The position numbers were made by a program, and so were the translations under genes. This document shows positions 1-8,590 of a stretch of DNA of 19,653 bases, in pieces. How positions within the stretch are numbered: position 1 is the stretch's first letter; every line of letters starts with the position of its first letter. Location: the NCBI GenBank assembly GCA_947165725.1, contig CAMVBL010000017.1, positions 1 to 19,653 on the forward strand, in the 5' to 3' direction. The stretch comes from an uncultured Caryophanales bacterium. GTDB taxonomy: Bacteria; Bacillota_I; Bacilli_A; RFN20; CAG-826. The notes under the pieces are model-generated. The model was not told where the DNA came from. It was given only the letters and a program-made list of their open reading frames with translations, and searched no databases.

Positions 1-1072
1 TGTTGTTAAAGAATTAATTGAAAGAGAATTAGGAAGAAATGGACAAGTCTTCTTCTTACATAACAACATTGCCACTTTATATAACAGAGTCTCAACATTA
101 CAAAAACTCTTACCTAATGTGCATATCGGTGTCGCCCATGGCAAGATGGATAGAGAAGATATTGAAGATGTGATGATGCGCTTCTATGAAGGCGAAATTG
201 ATGTTTTAGTGTCCACATCCATTATTGAAAATGGTATCGATGTGCCTAACGCTAATATGATTATCGTTGAAGATAGTGAAAACTATGGTTTATCACAGTT
301 ATATCAAATCAAAGGTAGAGTGGGTCGTTCCTCTAGAATTGCTTATGCTTATTTAATGTACAGTGAATATAAAGTCCTAAATGAAAAAGCCCAAAAGAGA
401 TTAAAAGCTCTCCAAGACTTTACTGAACTCGGTAGTGGTTATAAGATTGCTCAACGTGACTTAATGATTAGAGGCGCTGGTGACATCTTAGGTCCAGAAC
501 AAGCGGGTTTTATTGATTCTATTGGTCTTGATATGTATATCAAGTTATTAAATGATGCGGTTAAAGAGAAGATGGAAGGTAAAGTCGAAGAAGAAGATGT
601 TGAAATCAATCCAACTTTAGATATCGATGCCTATATTCCAAATAGCTACGCTAAAGAAGGCGACAAGATTGAACTTTATCAAGAAATCTTACACGCGCCA
701 ACTTTATTTGAATTAGAAACAATTAAAACTAAAACAAGAGATGTCTATGGTAGACTTCCTGAAGAAGTCGAATCATTATTTGCCAAACGTAGTATTGATC
801 TATTAACCAAAGAAGCTCATGTTTTAAAACTACAAGATAAAGCAAAGTTTGTGGAAATAAACTTAGGTGATGAATATATTAATATCAAAGGTATTGGAAA
901 TATTTTATTTGAAGCATTAATTCCGTTTTTAGCGTTTGTTAAAATCAGTTATGCTAATAATGTCTTTAGAATCGTCCTTAATAAAGGTAAGAACTGGGTT
1001 TATGACCTAGAAAATATCCTTAAGAGTTTATTGGAAATTCAGAATCATTTCGTAGTGAAGGAAATTAATTAA
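1..1072 (+). CDS. mfd: Transcription-repair coupling factor Mfd, C-terminal part (5' cut by window)
   Basis: The reading frame is open from base 2 to the TAA at 1070-1072, so this is the 3' part of a gene that begins upstream of the window. Mfd is an SF2 DNA translocase that displaces stalled RNA polymerase and recruits UvrA. The visible part holds the second helicase lobe (VFFLHNN, VAHGKM, LVSTSIIENGIDVPNAN, and motif VI in QIKGRVGRSS). The Mfd-specific stretch RDLMIRGAGDILGPEQAG and the C-terminal D7-type domain (YAKEGDKIELYQEI to the end) follow. The RecG/Mfd-type motif and C-terminal domain make Mfd more likely than RecG or PriA. Only 1 nt separates its stop from the next ATG, so the two are co-transcribed. 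Confidence 0.96.
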   Translation, partial: VVKELIERELGRNGQVFFLHNNIATLYNRVSTLQKLLPNVHIGVAHGKMDREDIEDVMMRFYEGEIDVLVSTSIIENGIDVPNANMIIVEDSENYGLSQLYQIKGRVGRSSRIAYAYLMYSEYKVLNEKAQKRLKALQDFTELGSGYKIAQRDLMIRGAGDILGPEQAGFIDSIGLDMYIKLLNDAVKEKMEGKVEEEDVEINPTLDIDAYIPNSYAKEGDKIELYQEILHAPTLFELETIKTKTRDVYGRLPEEVESLFAKRSIDLLTKEAHVLKLQDKAKFVEINLGDEYINIKGIGNILFEALIPFLAFVKISYANNVFRIVLNKGKNWVYDLENILKSLLEIQNHFVVKEIN

Positions 1073-1073
1073 T

Positions 1074-1331
1074 ATGCGTTTAGATGTCGTACTAAAATTA
1101 TCAGGTTTAATTAAAAGAAGAACGGTCGCAAAAGAGCTCGCTGAACGTGGTCGAATTTTGATTAATGATCGTGTTGCAAAACCATCAAGCGAAGTCCGTG
1201 AAGGAGACCATTTAGAATTACATTTAGGTAACCGTGTTTTAATCGTAGAAATTAACTTCATTGAAAGATTTAAAAAGGAATTTCCAACATATAAAGAAAT
1301 CCTCACAACTAAGGTAAATAGCGATGCTTAA
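1074..1331 (+). CDS. rqcP: S4-domain RNA-binding protein RqcP (YabO/Hsp15-like)
   Basis: This 85-residue protein is nearly all S4 domain: MRLDVVLKLSGLIKRRTVAK, then RGRILINDRVAKPS and VREGDHLELHLGNR. The length and start match Bacillus YabO, now named RqcP. RqcP helps RqcH add C-terminal alanine tails to nascent chains stuck on 50S subunits. The gene begins 1 nt after the mfd stop and overlaps tilS by 8 nt, so it belongs to one operon. The mfd - yabO - tilS - ftsH order is as in Bacillus, with the sporulation and cell-division genes between them absent. RqcP is chosen over the related heat-shock protein Hsp15 because of this context. Confidence 0.88.
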   Translation: MRLDVVLKLSGLIKRRTVAKELAERGRILINDRVAKPSSEVREGDHLELHLGNRVLIVEINFIERFKKEFPTYKEILTTKVNSDA

Positions 1332-2526
1332 TCTTAATAAAAATCAAAAATATTTATTAGCGTGTTCGCACGGTCCAGACTCAATGGCCCTTTTCTACAT
1401 GCTTAAAGAAGAAGGTTATAATTTTGCGGTCGCTCATGTTAACTATCATCTACGTGAAGAAAGCAATTTAGAACAACAACAATTAGAGGCGTATTGCGCT
1501 AAAAGAAACGTCCAATTATTCGTTAAAGATGTTGATGAATATTTAGGTAAGAATAACTTAGAAGAAAAATGCAGAATAATCCGTTACTCATTCTTTAAAG
1601 ATTTAGTGAATCAACATGGTTTTGATGCAGTGTTAATCGCGCACAATCAAGATGACCTCATTGAAACCTACTTAATGCAAAAAAGGCGGCAAAACTTGGT
1701 TCAATTTTTCGGAATTAAAGAAAATCCTATCATTTTTGACGTAAAAATCATCCGTCCTTTGCTTAGCTATTCCAAGCAAGAATTATTAATGTTTTGCGAC
1801 TTAAATAAGGTCGAATATTCGATTGATAAAACTAATTTAGAAGACGTCTTTTTACGTAACAAAATCAGACATGAAGTAGTTGAGAAAATGGATAAAAATG
1901 ATCGTCAAAAAATCTTAAAAGAAATTGATGAAGAAAACAAAAAACTTGAAGCCATTAATGAAAAGATTTCTAGAATAACCACTAATAAATGTGATGAATA
2001 TAATAGGTTAACTGATGAAGAGTTCTTATACGCTCTTGTTAATAAAGGAAGAGAACTAAAACCTAACTTTACCATGAGCCGAAATCAAGGTTTAGAAATT
2101 AGAAAAATCTTCCTTTCTGATAAAGCTAACATTTCCGTTAATGTTGATGATTTGACCTTAGTGAAAAGCTACGATTCTTTCCAATTTGTGGGTCAAAATG
2201 AAGAGGTGGATTTCTCTTATAAAATTGAAGAGCCATGTGCACTTGATACTGAATATTTTTATTTAGATTTTACTGGTGACACAAGCAACCGTAACGTGAG
2301 TAAAAATGACTATCCAATCACAGTTAGAAACGCTCAACCAAATGACACTTATCTCATCAAGGGATATGAGAAACAATTAAGAAGATTATTTATTGACTGG
2401 AAAGTTCCTACTCCATTAAGAAAAAGATGGCCAGTCATCATTAATAAGAACGGAACAATCATCTACGTTCCTAGATATCAAAAAGACTTTAAAAAAGAAG
2501 ATAACTGCAATTTTTACGTGAAGTGA
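1324..2526 (+). CDS. tilS: tRNA(Ile)-lysidine synthetase TilS
   Basis: TilS modifies C34 of the CAU-anticodon tRNA-Ile to lysidine using ATP and lysine, which lets the tRNA read AUA. The N-terminal PP-loop ATPase domain shows the P-loop at residues 15-20 as SHGPDS (usual family form SGGxDS), then HVNYHLREES, IAHNQDDLIETYLMQ, RPLLSYSK and the DKTN...RNKIRHEV motif. A C-terminal TilS domain follows (TVRNAQPNDTY, LRRLFIDWKVP, PVIINKNGTIIYVPR). The length of 400 residues is normal for the short TilS class. The ATG overlaps the rqcP end, which suggests translational coupling. The first glycine of the P-loop is histidine here. The stop is TGA, the only large gene in the window ending so. Reading through it would add about 14 hydrophobic residues before a TAA, but the protein already ends where the family does. 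Confidence 0.93.
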   Translation: MLNLNKNQKYLLACSHGPDSMALFYMLKEEGYNFAVAHVNYHLREESNLEQQQLEAYCAKRNVQLFVKDVDEYLGKNNLEEKCRIIRYSFFKDLVNQHGFDAVLIAHNQDDLIETYLMQKRRQNLVQFFGIKENPIIFDVKIIRPLLSYSKQELLMFCDLNKVEYSIDKTNLEDVFLRNKIRHEVVEKMDKNDRQKILKEIDEENKKLEAINEKISRITTNKCDEYNRLTDEEFLYALVNKGRELKPNFTMSRNQGLEIRKIFLSDKANISVNVDDLTLVKSYDSFQFVGQNEEVDFSYKIEEPCALDTEYFYLDFTGDTSNRNVSKNDYPITVRNAQPNDTYLIKGYEKQLRRLFIDWKVPTPLRKRWPVIINKNGTIIYVPRYQKDFKKEDNCNFYVK

Positions 2527-2547
2527 AAACCATTAATAGCATTTTTC

Positions 2548-2605
2548 TTTATTAAATAAAAGAAATATTGGTATAATAAGTCAATCGCGTAAATATTGAG
2601 GAGGT
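2548..2605 (+). promoter_or_regulatory. ftsH promoter (extended -10) and strong Shine-Dalgarno
   Basis: An extended -10 box (TGgTATAAT) lies at 2569-2577, with a poor -35 (TTTATT, 2548-2553, 18-nt spacer). A strong Shine-Dalgarno GAGGAGGT (2598-2605) sits 7-8 nt before the ftsH ATG. ftsH can therefore be transcribed independently of the mfd-rqcP-tilS operon. Confidence 0.65.
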
Positions 2606-2612
2606 AAAAAAT

Positions 2613-4661
2613 ATGGATGAAGAAAACAATAGACCTCAAGGTCGAATTTCTCGGAGCTTTATTTTTTCGATATTATTCGTCGCTGCAATATTAGGTTTAA
2701 TCGCATATTTCATTTTCTCTAATATGAGCACAGTCAAGCAAATCCAACCAGATTTGTTTGTGGATTACTTAGCCAAAGGCAAAATCACTGATGTTCAATT
2801 AGTCCAAGGTGAAACAAAGATTACAATCAATGGTCATTATTCTGAAACTGATTCCAATGGTAAAGTTGTTAAAACAACATTTACCACAGGTATCCCAGAA
2901 GAAATGTATAACACAACATTAGATTGGTACGTTGATATTGATGGTGATGGTACTAAAGAAACTATTCAAAAGTCAATTACTCAAATGATTGTTGATGCCG
3001 CTAAGAACAATGAATATAAACCAGGTGTTGCACCAAAGTTTGTTATCACTGTTAAAGATCCTTATGAATCAACATGGTTTGACCGTTGGGGCCCAACAAT
3101 TATTATCCTAGCGGGTTCCACATTACTTTTATTATTCTTGTTCTCAAGAATGTCCTCTTCTGTCAATTCCTCAAACAGACAAGCGATGGATTTCAACCGT
3201 TCTCGTGCTAGAAGAGTCAACACAAGCAAAATCAAATTTGATGATGTTGCCGGTGCTGATGAAGAAAAAGTCGAAATGGAAGAATTAGTGTATTACTTAA
3301 AAGAACCAAAGAAATATACAAAGTATGGCGCTAAATTACCAAAGGGTGTCCTCTTAGTGGGCCCTCCAGGATGTGGTAAAACATTATTGGCCAAAGCCGT
3401 TGCTGGTGAAGCTGGTGTTCCATTCTTCTCCATCTCTGGCTCCGATTTTGTCGAAATGTTCGTTGGTGTCGGTGCGGGACGTGTTAGAGACATGTTCAGA
3501 ATCGCTAAAGAAAACGCTCCATGCTTAGTCTTTATCGATGAAATCGATGCTGTTGGCAGACAAAGGGGTGCTGGCTTAGGTGGTGGCAACGATGAACGTG
3601 AACAAACACTTAACCAATTACTCGTTGAAATGGATGGCTTTAATGATAACTCTGGTATTATCGTTATCGCTGCCACAAATAGAGACGACGTTCTCGATCC
3701 AGCTCTTTTAAGAGCAGGTCGTTTTGATAGAAAGATTACAGTTTCCTTACCTGATGTTAAAGGTAGAGAAGCAATCTTCAAAGTCCACTCAAGAAATAAG
3801 AAAGTTTCTTCTGAAGTCAACTTTGAAAATCTTTCAAAGAGAACTGTTGGCTTCTCCGGTGCTGATATTGAAAATATCATGAATGAAGCCGCGATCTTAG
3901 CAGTTCGTAACAATAAAGAAGAAATTACTATTGCGGATATTGATGAAGCTATTGACCGTCGCTTTGCGGGTCCAGCTAAGAAATCTCGTTCTTTAACAGA
4001 AGAAGAAAAGTGGAGAACAGCTTACCACGAAAGTGGTCACGCCATCGTTGGCTTAAAATATCCTCATGCTGGTAAAGTCCAAAAGATCACCATCATCCCA
4101 CGTGGCAATTATGGTGGTTGGGTCTTAGCTACTCCAGAAAAAGATAAATACAATTTAACCAAAGGTGAATTGATTGCTGATATCGTTCTTGATATGGGTG
4201 GTCGTTCCGCTGAAGAAATCTTCTGCGACGATATTGATACAGGTGCCTATGCTGATATTAAAAACGCTACCGCTAGAGCACGTGCGATGGTGTGCGAATA
4301 TGGTATGTCTGATTTAGGTCCTATCCAATATGAAAGAGATACTGGTAGTGTCTTCTTAGGAAGAGACTATACAAATACACAAAAGAACTTCTCTGCTGAA
4401 ACAGCAACAAAGATCGACGCTGAAATCCGTAAGATTATCGACTTCGCTCACGCTGAAGCTCTCCGTGTCATTAAGGAAAATAGAGAAGACGTCGAACTCC
4501 TCGCTAAGACCTTAGTGGAACGTGAACAAATCACTGCAGAAGAAATCGAATACTTGATGGAACATCGTCATCTTAAAGAAGACGAAAAGCCAGCAGAAGA
4601 ACAAACTAAAGTAGAAGCTGAAGAACCAAAGGCTGAAGCTGCTGAAGGTGAAAACAAATAA
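2613..4661 (+). CDS. ftsH: ATP-dependent zinc metalloprotease FtsH
   Basis: FtsH is a hexameric membrane-bound AAA+ protease that extracts and degrades misfolded membrane proteins and regulators. Two transmembrane segments are visible (residues about 17-36, [20 protein letters not shown], and about 160-182). They enclose an extracytoplasmic FtsH domain of about 120 residues. The AAA module follows with Walker [10 protein letters not shown] (about 249-257), Walker B LVFIDEID, the aromatic-glycine pore loop MFVGVGAG and the arginine-finger region RAGRFDRK. The zinc protease motif HESGH is at 472-476, and a downstream acidic ligand lies in [10 protein letters not shown]. The last about 30 residues are an acidic, Glu/Lys-rich low-complexity tail. 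The 682-residue length is typical. The ATG has an excellent Shine-Dalgarno and its own promoter. Confidence 0.98.
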   Translation: MDEENNRPQGRISRSFIFSILFVAAILGLIAYFIFSNMSTVKQIQPDLFVDYLAKGKITDVQLVQGETKITINGHYSETDSNGKVVKTTFTTGIPEEMYNTTLDWYVDIDGDGTKETIQKSITQMIVDAAKNNEYKPGVAPKFVITVKDPYESTWFDRWGPTIIILAGSTLLLLFLFSRMSSSVNSSNRQAMDFNRSRARRVNTSKIKFDDVAGADEEKVEMEELVYYLKEPKKYTKYGAKLPKGVLLVGPPGCGKTLLAKAVAGEAGVPFFSISGSDFVEMFVGVGAGRVRDMFRIAKENAPCLVFIDEIDAVGRQRGAGLGGGNDEREQTLNQLLVEMDGFNDNSGIIVIAATNRDDVLDPALLRAGRFDRKITVSLPDVKGREAIFKVHSRNKKVSSEVNFENLSKRTVGFSGADIENIMNEAAILAVRNNKEEITIADIDEAIDRRFAGPAKKSRSLTEEEKWRTAYHESGHAIVGLKYPHAGKVQKITIIPRGNYGGWVLATPEKDKYNLTKGELIADIVLDMGGRSAEEIFCDDIDTGAYADIKNATARARAMVCEYGMSDLGPIQYERDTGSVFLGRDYTNTQKNFSAETATKIDAEIRKIIDFAHAEALRVIKENREDVELLAKTLVEREQITAEEIEYLMEHRHLKEDEKPAEEQTKVEAEEPKAEAAEGENK

Positions 4662-4671
4662 TTAACTTTAG

Positions 4672-4692
4672 GAAGGGCAAAACCTTCCTTTT
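4672..4692 (+). terminator. Intrinsic terminator after ftsH, overlapping the dusB leader
   Basis: GGAAGG (4672-4677) pairs with CCTTCC (4683-4688) and is followed by TTTT. It ends only 3 nt before the dusB ATG, and its 5' arm AGGAAGG is also the only Shine-Dalgarno-like sequence for dusB. Confidence 0.7.
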
Positions 4693-4695
4693 ACT

Positions 4696-5673
4696 ATGTG
4701 GAAATTAGGTCAATTTAACATCGAAGGAAAAGTCGTTCTTGCCCCAATGGCAGGAATAACAAGTGCAGGTTATCGAAAATACCTCAATACTTTTGGTGTG
4801 GATGTCTGTGTTTCTGAGATGGTTTCTGATATGGGACTAATCTACCAAAACAAAGAAACAGAGTCTTATGTGACCTATGAAAAAGATGGAACTCTCACTG
4901 GTGTCCAATTATTCGGCGCTAAGCCTGAAAACCTGGCAAAAGCTGCAGCCGTATCGCTTAAGTTAAACCCCAATATCGACTTTTTTGATGTGAACATGGG
5001 TTGCCCTGTTCCTAAGGTTACTAAGACTGGTGCGGGCTCTGCTTTAATGCTAAATCCTACCTTATGTGGTGAGATCATTAAGGCTATTAAGAGTGTTACT
5101 GATAAACCAGTCACCGCGAAGATTAGATTAGGCTATAATGAGGTTAACTTCTTAGACGTCATAAAAGAGCTTGAAAATAGTGGTGTTGATGCCATTGCAA
5201 TACACGCTAGAACAAGAAAAGAACTCTATATGGGGGAACCACATTTTGACCTCTTAAAAGACTTAAGAAGCAAGATGAAAGTACCACTTATTGTATCTGG
5301 CAATATCTATACTCTAGATGATGCGATTAACGCTCTTGAAATCACTGGAGCGGACGCTGTGATGGTGGCGCGTGGTGGTATGGGAAATCCATTCCTCATT
5401 AAGCAAATAAAAACCTATTTTGAAACAGGGGAAAGATTACCAAATCCATCATTTGAAGAGCAGTGCAATTACTGTTTAGAACTCGCTAAATCAATGTGTG
5501 AAGAAAAAGGCGAATTAACTGCGATGAGAATATATCGTGGCATCGCTCCTAAATTCTTCTCAGGATTTGCTAATTCAAGAACACTTAGAACAATACTTGC
5601 AACATCATTAACGGACTATAATTCGTTAGTGAGGATTCTTGATGAATTCAAGAAAGAAAATATTAAATTTTAA
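4696..5673 (+). CDS. dusB: tRNA-dihydrouridine synthase (DusB-type)
   Basis: This flavoprotein reduces uridines in tRNA D-loops. Landmarks in order: VVLAPMAGITSAGYRKY (FMN-binding strand 1), SEMVSDMGL, the catalytic cysteine in FDVNMGCPVPKVTKTGAGSA, VTAKIRLGY, AIHARTRKELYMGEPHFD, IVSGNIYTLDDA and the phosphate-binding GADAVMVARGGMGNP. A helical C-terminal domain completes the 325 residues, normal for DusB. The neighbourhood ftsH - dusB - lysS matches Bacillus, where dusB is the family member at this place. The upstream hairpin means expression may depend on read-through from ftsH. The ATG at 4696 is used because MWKLGQFNIEGKVVLAPMAG is the normal family N-terminus. Confidence 0.93.
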   Translation: MWKLGQFNIEGKVVLAPMAGITSAGYRKYLNTFGVDVCVSEMVSDMGLIYQNKETESYVTYEKDGTLTGVQLFGAKPENLAKAAAVSLKLNPNIDFFDVNMGCPVPKVTKTGAGSALMLNPTLCGEIIKAIKSVTDKPVTAKIRLGYNEVNFLDVIKELENSGVDAIAIHARTRKELYMGEPHFDLLKDLRSKMKVPLIVSGNIYTLDDAINALEITGADAVMVARGGMGNPFLIKQIKTYFETGERLPNPSFEEQCNYCLELAKSMCEEKGELTAMRIYRGIAPKFFSGFANSRTLRTILATSLTDYNSLVRILDEFKKENIKF

Positions 5674-5675
5674 CG

Positions 5676-5709
5676 TTTGTCTTTGATTAGACAAATTCTC
5701 GTATATAAT
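5676..5709 (+). promoter_or_regulatory. lysS promoter overlapped by a 7-bp inverted repeat
   Basis: A perfect stem TTTGTCT (5676-5682) / AGACAAA (5689-5695) has the loop TTGATT, which is also the best -35 (5683-5688). The -10 TATAAT is at 5704-5709, with a short 15-nt spacer. The stem could be the dusB terminator (its tail TTCTC is weak) or an operator. A Shine-Dalgarno AAAGGAAAG precedes the lysS ATG. Confidence 0.5.
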
Positions 5710-5745
5710 ATTTGAGCGTGGATATTTGAAAGGAAAGTTGAAAAT

Positions 5746-7230
5746 ATGAACATTAATGAATTAAATGACCAAGAACTAATCCGTTTAGAAAAGATTAAAA
5801 GATACCAAGAATTAGGTATCGATCCATTTGGTCAAGCTTATAAAGTTTCCCATTCGATTAAAGAGATTCGTGCCTTATGTAATAAGAAGAGCGAAAAAGC
5901 CCTTGCTAAAATGGCTTTAAAAGTTTCTGTTGCAGGCCGTATCAAAGCTATTCGTAAAATGGGTAAAGCCTCCTTTATGAATATCCAAGATAAAACTGGT
6001 AATATCCAAGTTTATTTATCACTTGATGGTTTAGGCAAAAAGAACTATGACCTTTTCAAGATGGCGGATATCGGTGATATCGCCGGCGTTAAAGGTATCA
6101 TGAACTTAACAAGAACTGGTGAATTAACAATTAAAGCACAAAAGTTCATTCACTTAACAAAGTGCTTACATCCATTACCAGAAAAGTTCCATGGTTTAAC
6201 TGACGTTGAAGAACGTTCTAGAAGAAGATACTTAGACTTAATCATGAACGAAGAAGCAAGAAAAGTTGCTTTCATGAGACCTCAAATCATTCGTAGTATC
6301 CAACGCTTCCTTGATAGCAAAGGTTTCACTGAAGTTGAAACATCGATTCTTTCCCCAATCTTAGGTGGTGCTTCCGCTCGTCCATTCATTACACATCACA
6401 ATACATTAGATAAAGATTTCTACTTAAGAATCGCTACTGAACTTAACCTCAAACGTTTACTCGTTGGTGGTATGGAAAGAGTGTATGAAATTGGTAGATT
6501 ATTCCGTAATGAAGGTATGGATGCTTCCCATAACCCAGAATTCACCACAATTGAAATCTATCAAGCCTATAGTGACTTAAGAGGTATTGGTGATTTAACC
6601 GAAAAGTTGATTAGAAATGCCGCTAAAGAAGTGACAGGTTCTGCTATCGTCAAATACGGTGACCATGAAATTAATTTCAAAGACCCATTCAAATGGATCT
6701 CTATGAATGACTTGATTAAAGAAAAATGCGGCATTGATTTTAAAGAAGTCAAAACCTATGAAGAAGCTAAGAAACTCGCTGACGAACGTGACTTACATTT
6801 AGACAAGTTCAAAAACACTGTTGGTTACGTTATGAACGAATTCTTTGAAGAGTTCTGCCAAGATGATTTAATTCAACCTACCTTTGTTTATGAATATCCA
6901 ATCGAAGTTTCTCCATTAACTAAGAAAGAAAAAGATCCAAGATTCGTACAAAGATTTGAATTATTTGTTAATGGTAAAGAACTCGCTAATGCTTATACCG
7001 AACTTAATGATCCATTAGATCAAGAAGAAAGATTCCTTGCCCAATTAGAAGCCAAAAAGTTAGGTGACGAAGAAGCCAGTGAAATGGATAAGGACTTCGT
7101 TGAAGCCTTAGAATATGGCATGCCTCCAACAGGTGGCGTGGGCATGGGTATTGATAGATTAGTCATGTTATTAACTAACCAAGCCCAAATCCGTGAAGTC
7201 ATTCTCTTCCCAACAATGAGAGATCGATAA
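5746..7230 (+). CDS. lysS: Lysyl-tRNA synthetase, class II
   Basis: The enzyme charges tRNA-Lys with lysine. The N-terminal OB-fold anticodon-binding domain runs about 60-150 (VSVAGRIKAIRKMGKASF, IQVYLS). The class II catalytic core shows motif 1 around SKGFTEVETSILSPILGGA, motif 2 in MERVYEIGRLFRNEGMDASH with EFTTIEIYQAY, and motif 3 in PPTGGVGMGIDRLVMLLT near the C-terminus. HNPEFTTIEIYQAYSD and NGKELANAYTELNDP are LysS signatures that separate it from AspRS and AsnRS. The 494-residue length is standard. It ends TAA TAA and is followed by a good terminator, so it appears monocistronic with its own promoter. Confidence 0.98.
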   Translation: MNINELNDQELIRLEKIKRYQELGIDPFGQAYKVSHSIKEIRALCNKKSEKALAKMALKVSVAGRIKAIRKMGKASFMNIQDKTGNIQVYLSLDGLGKKNYDLFKMADIGDIAGVKGIMNLTRTGELTIKAQKFIHLTKCLHPLPEKFHGLTDVEERSRRRYLDLIMNEEARKVAFMRPQIIRSIQRFLDSKGFTEVETSILSPILGGASARPFITHHNTLDKDFYLRIATELNLKRLLVGGMERVYEIGRLFRNEGMDASHNPEFTTIEIYQAYSDLRGIGDLTEKLIRNAAKEVTGSAIVKYGDHEINFKDPFKWISMNDLIKEKCGIDFKEVKTYEEAKKLADERDLHLDKFKNTVGYVMNEFFEEFCQDDLIQPTFVYEYPIEVSPLTKKEKDPRFVQRFELFVNGKELANAYTELNDPLDQEERFLAQLEAKKLGDEEASEMDKDFVEALEYGMPPTGGVGMGIDRLVMLLTNQAQIREVILFPTMRDR

Positions 7231-7275
7231 TAAATTTTCACAAAATAATAAAAATTTTGGACAAAAATCAAAAAT

Positions 7276-7307
7276 GCCTCCTATTTAATTATTGAGGGGG
7301 CTTTTTT
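7276..7307 (+). terminator. Intrinsic terminator after lysS
   Basis: The stem is GCCTCC (7276-7281) with GGGGGC (7296-7301), containing one G-T pair, over a 14-nt loop. TTTTTT follows at 7302-7307. Confidence 0.85.
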
Positions 7308-7362
7308 GATGGCTCATGCCAAGGTCTAGCTTTTCTGCTTAAGGTCCCTTTTACTCACTAAT

Positions 7363-7403
7363 GCGTATACGCGCTTTACAAATTGATTTTTGGCTAGTAT
7401 AAT
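7363..7403 (+). promoter_or_regulatory. rpsF operon promoter with an upstream 10-bp palindrome
   Basis: The -35 TTTACA (7375-7380) and -10 TATAAT (7398-7403) are separated by the optimal 17 nt. Two bases upstream of the -35 is the perfect palindrome GCGTATACGC (7363-7372), placed where an operator or activator site could sit. Transcription should start near 7410. Confidence 0.75.
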
Positions 7404-7409
7404 TGACAC

Positions 7410-7473
7410 GCTACAATGTAGCATTAATCTCTGCTACCAATGTAAATATGGTAGCCATTAGACCAGAGGGAGG
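7410..7473 (+). promoter_or_regulatory. rpsF leader RNA: two hairpins before the Shine-Dalgarno
   Basis: From the predicted transcription start, a 5-bp hairpin GCTAC/GTAGC (7410-7414/7418-7422) is followed by a 7-bp hairpin GCTACCA/TGGTAGC (7433-7439/7449-7455). The Shine-Dalgarno AGGGAGGT (7466-7473) comes next. The two hairpins share the arms GCTAC and GTAGC, so they could also pair alternatively. rpsF operons in many bacteria carry a leader bound by the S6:S18 dimer for feedback control. Position and architecture suit that role, but I could not match its conserved nucleotides with confidence. Confidence 0.45.
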
Positions 7474-7481
7474 TATATAAA

Positions 7482-7772
7482 ATGCGCAATTATGAAATTA
7501 TGTACATTTTGAAGGCCGACTTAGATGAAGCCGCTCGTGAAGCTGAAATGGGCAATATCCAAAAGCTCCTCGAAAAGAACGGCGCCAAGGTTAATAGCAC
7601 AGATACCAAGATGGGTTTACGCGAATTAGCGTACGAAATCAAGGATCAAACCAAAGGTTTCTATGTCATCCTCAAAGTGGAAGCTGATGAGGCTGCACTT
7701 TATCAATTCAATCGTAAAGTCAAAATCAATCCAGCCGTGTTACGTCATCTAGTTACAGTTGATCAACAATAA
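7482..7772 (+). CDS. rpsF: 30S ribosomal protein S6
   Basis: S6 binds the central domain of 16S rRNA as a dimer with S18. The 96-residue protein begins MRNYEIMYILKADLDEAARE and has the usual GLRELAYEIKDQTKGFYVIL stretch and a C-terminal NPAVLRHLVTVDQ. These are all standard for S6. It is first in the rpsF - ssb - rpsR operon. Its TAA overlaps the AAGGAGG Shine-Dalgarno of ssb, so the two should be translationally coupled. The long acidic tail seen in some proteobacterial S6 proteins is absent. Confidence 0.97.
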   Translation: MRNYEIMYILKADLDEAAREAEMGNIQKLLEKNGAKVNSTDTKMGLRELAYEIKDQTKGFYVILKVEADEAALYQFNRKVKINPAVLRHLVTVDQQ

Positions 7773-7785
7773 GGAGGACAATTAC

Positions 7786-8208
7786 ATGGTTAATCGTGTA
7801 CTCTTAATGGGTCGCTTAGTTAAGGACCCAGAATTAAGAAAAACCAATTCTGATGTTAGCTTTGCTACATTCACTCTTGCTGTGGATAACCGCATGAGAG
7901 AATCTGATGGCACAAGGGGTACAATCTTCATTGATTGTCGTGTCTTCAGAGAACAAGCTGAAAGCTTAGTTAAAAACACCAGAAAAGGTAGTAGGATCGC
8001 AGTTGACGGCAGTCTCAATCAAAGAAACTTTGAACGCAAAGACGGAACAAAAGGTAAAGTAATTGAGGTCATCGTTGATAGTGTGACATTCTTAGATCCT
8101 AAGAAAGACGCACCAGCGGAAGAACCAAAATTCGATGATGTTCCAGCTCAATCCAGCGGCAATAATCTTGACTTAAATGACTTGCCAGATGACGATCTTC
8201 CATTTTAA
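7786..8208 (+). CDS. ssb: Single-stranded DNA-binding protein
   Basis: SSB coats single-stranded DNA during replication and repair and recruits partners through its C-terminal tail. The start at 7786 (MVNRVLLMGRLVKDPELRKT) is chosen over an in-frame upstream ATG at 7759 inside rpsF. AAGGAGG (7771-7777) is correctly spaced for 7786, and the family N-terminus begins there. The OB fold covers about residues 1-105 (FATFTLAVDN, FIDCRVFREQAESLVKN, VDGSLNQRNFERKDGTK). A flexible linker leads to the acidic tip DLPDDDLPF, the partner-binding tail. The 140-residue length is normal. Its position between rpsF and rpsR is the classical Firmicutes arrangement. Confidence 0.97.
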   Translation: MVNRVLLMGRLVKDPELRKTNSDVSFATFTLAVDNRMRESDGTRGTIFIDCRVFREQAESLVKNTRKGSRIAVDGSLNQRNFERKDGTKGKVIEVIVDSVTFLDPKKDAPAEEPKFDDVPAQSSGNNLDLNDLPDDDLPF

Positions 8209-8227
8209 TTAAAAGAAAGGGAAAATT

Positions 8228-8455
8228 ATGGCATTTAGAAAAGTTAGACCACATAAAAAAGTATGTATCTTCTGTAAGAACAAATCTAAATTCATTGACT
8301 ACAAAGACGTTGAACTCTTAAAGACAATGATTACCCCAAACGGTAAGATTTCCACCAGAAGAGCTACAGGCACATGCGCCAAGCACCAAAGAGAATTAGC
8401 CAAAGCTATCAAAAACGCTAGATTCATGGCTCTTCTCCCATACGTTGCTGACTAA
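8228..8455 (+). CDS. rpsR: 30S ribosomal protein S18 (zinc-binding form)
   Basis: S18 pairs with S6 on the 30S platform. The 75-residue protein shows the basic N-terminus, the CIFC pair at 13-16 and a CAKH pair near residues 50-53. Together these look like a C+ zinc-binding variant. The core [18 protein letters not shown] is followed by the S18 signature of Arg and Lys residues and [10 protein letters not shown]. The Shine-Dalgarno AAAGAAAGG lies just upstream, 19 nt after ssb. The operon appears to end here; the rplI gene often found next is missing. Confidence 0.97.
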   Translation: MAFRKVRPHKKVCIFCKNKSKFIDYKDVELLKTMITPNGKISTRRATGTCAKHQRELAKAIKNARFMALLPYVAD

Positions 8456-8473
8456 TTACGGTCTTTGTAGTAG

Positions 8474-8590
8474 GACAGTCGCGATTTGCCTCAGTTGGCT
8501 AAAAATGACTTTCCTCACAAAGCATTAGTCGAAGCATATGAAGAAGTCCTAAGTCTAGGGCTAAATCAATGTAAATTAAGTCGTCCATAG
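8474..8590 (+). pseudogene. Possible C-terminal remnant of an unrecognised gene
   Basis: After a TAG at 8471-8473 a frame of 38 codons with protein-like composition runs to a TAG at 8588-8590. It includes DLPQLAKNDFPHKALVEAYE followed by EVLSLGLNQ. It has no ATG and no Shine-Dalgarno, so it is not a gene as it stands. Its 3' end runs into the terminator arm. It may be the tail of a gene deleted when the accessory region was joined to the rpsR operon. I do not recognise the family. Confidence 0.35.
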
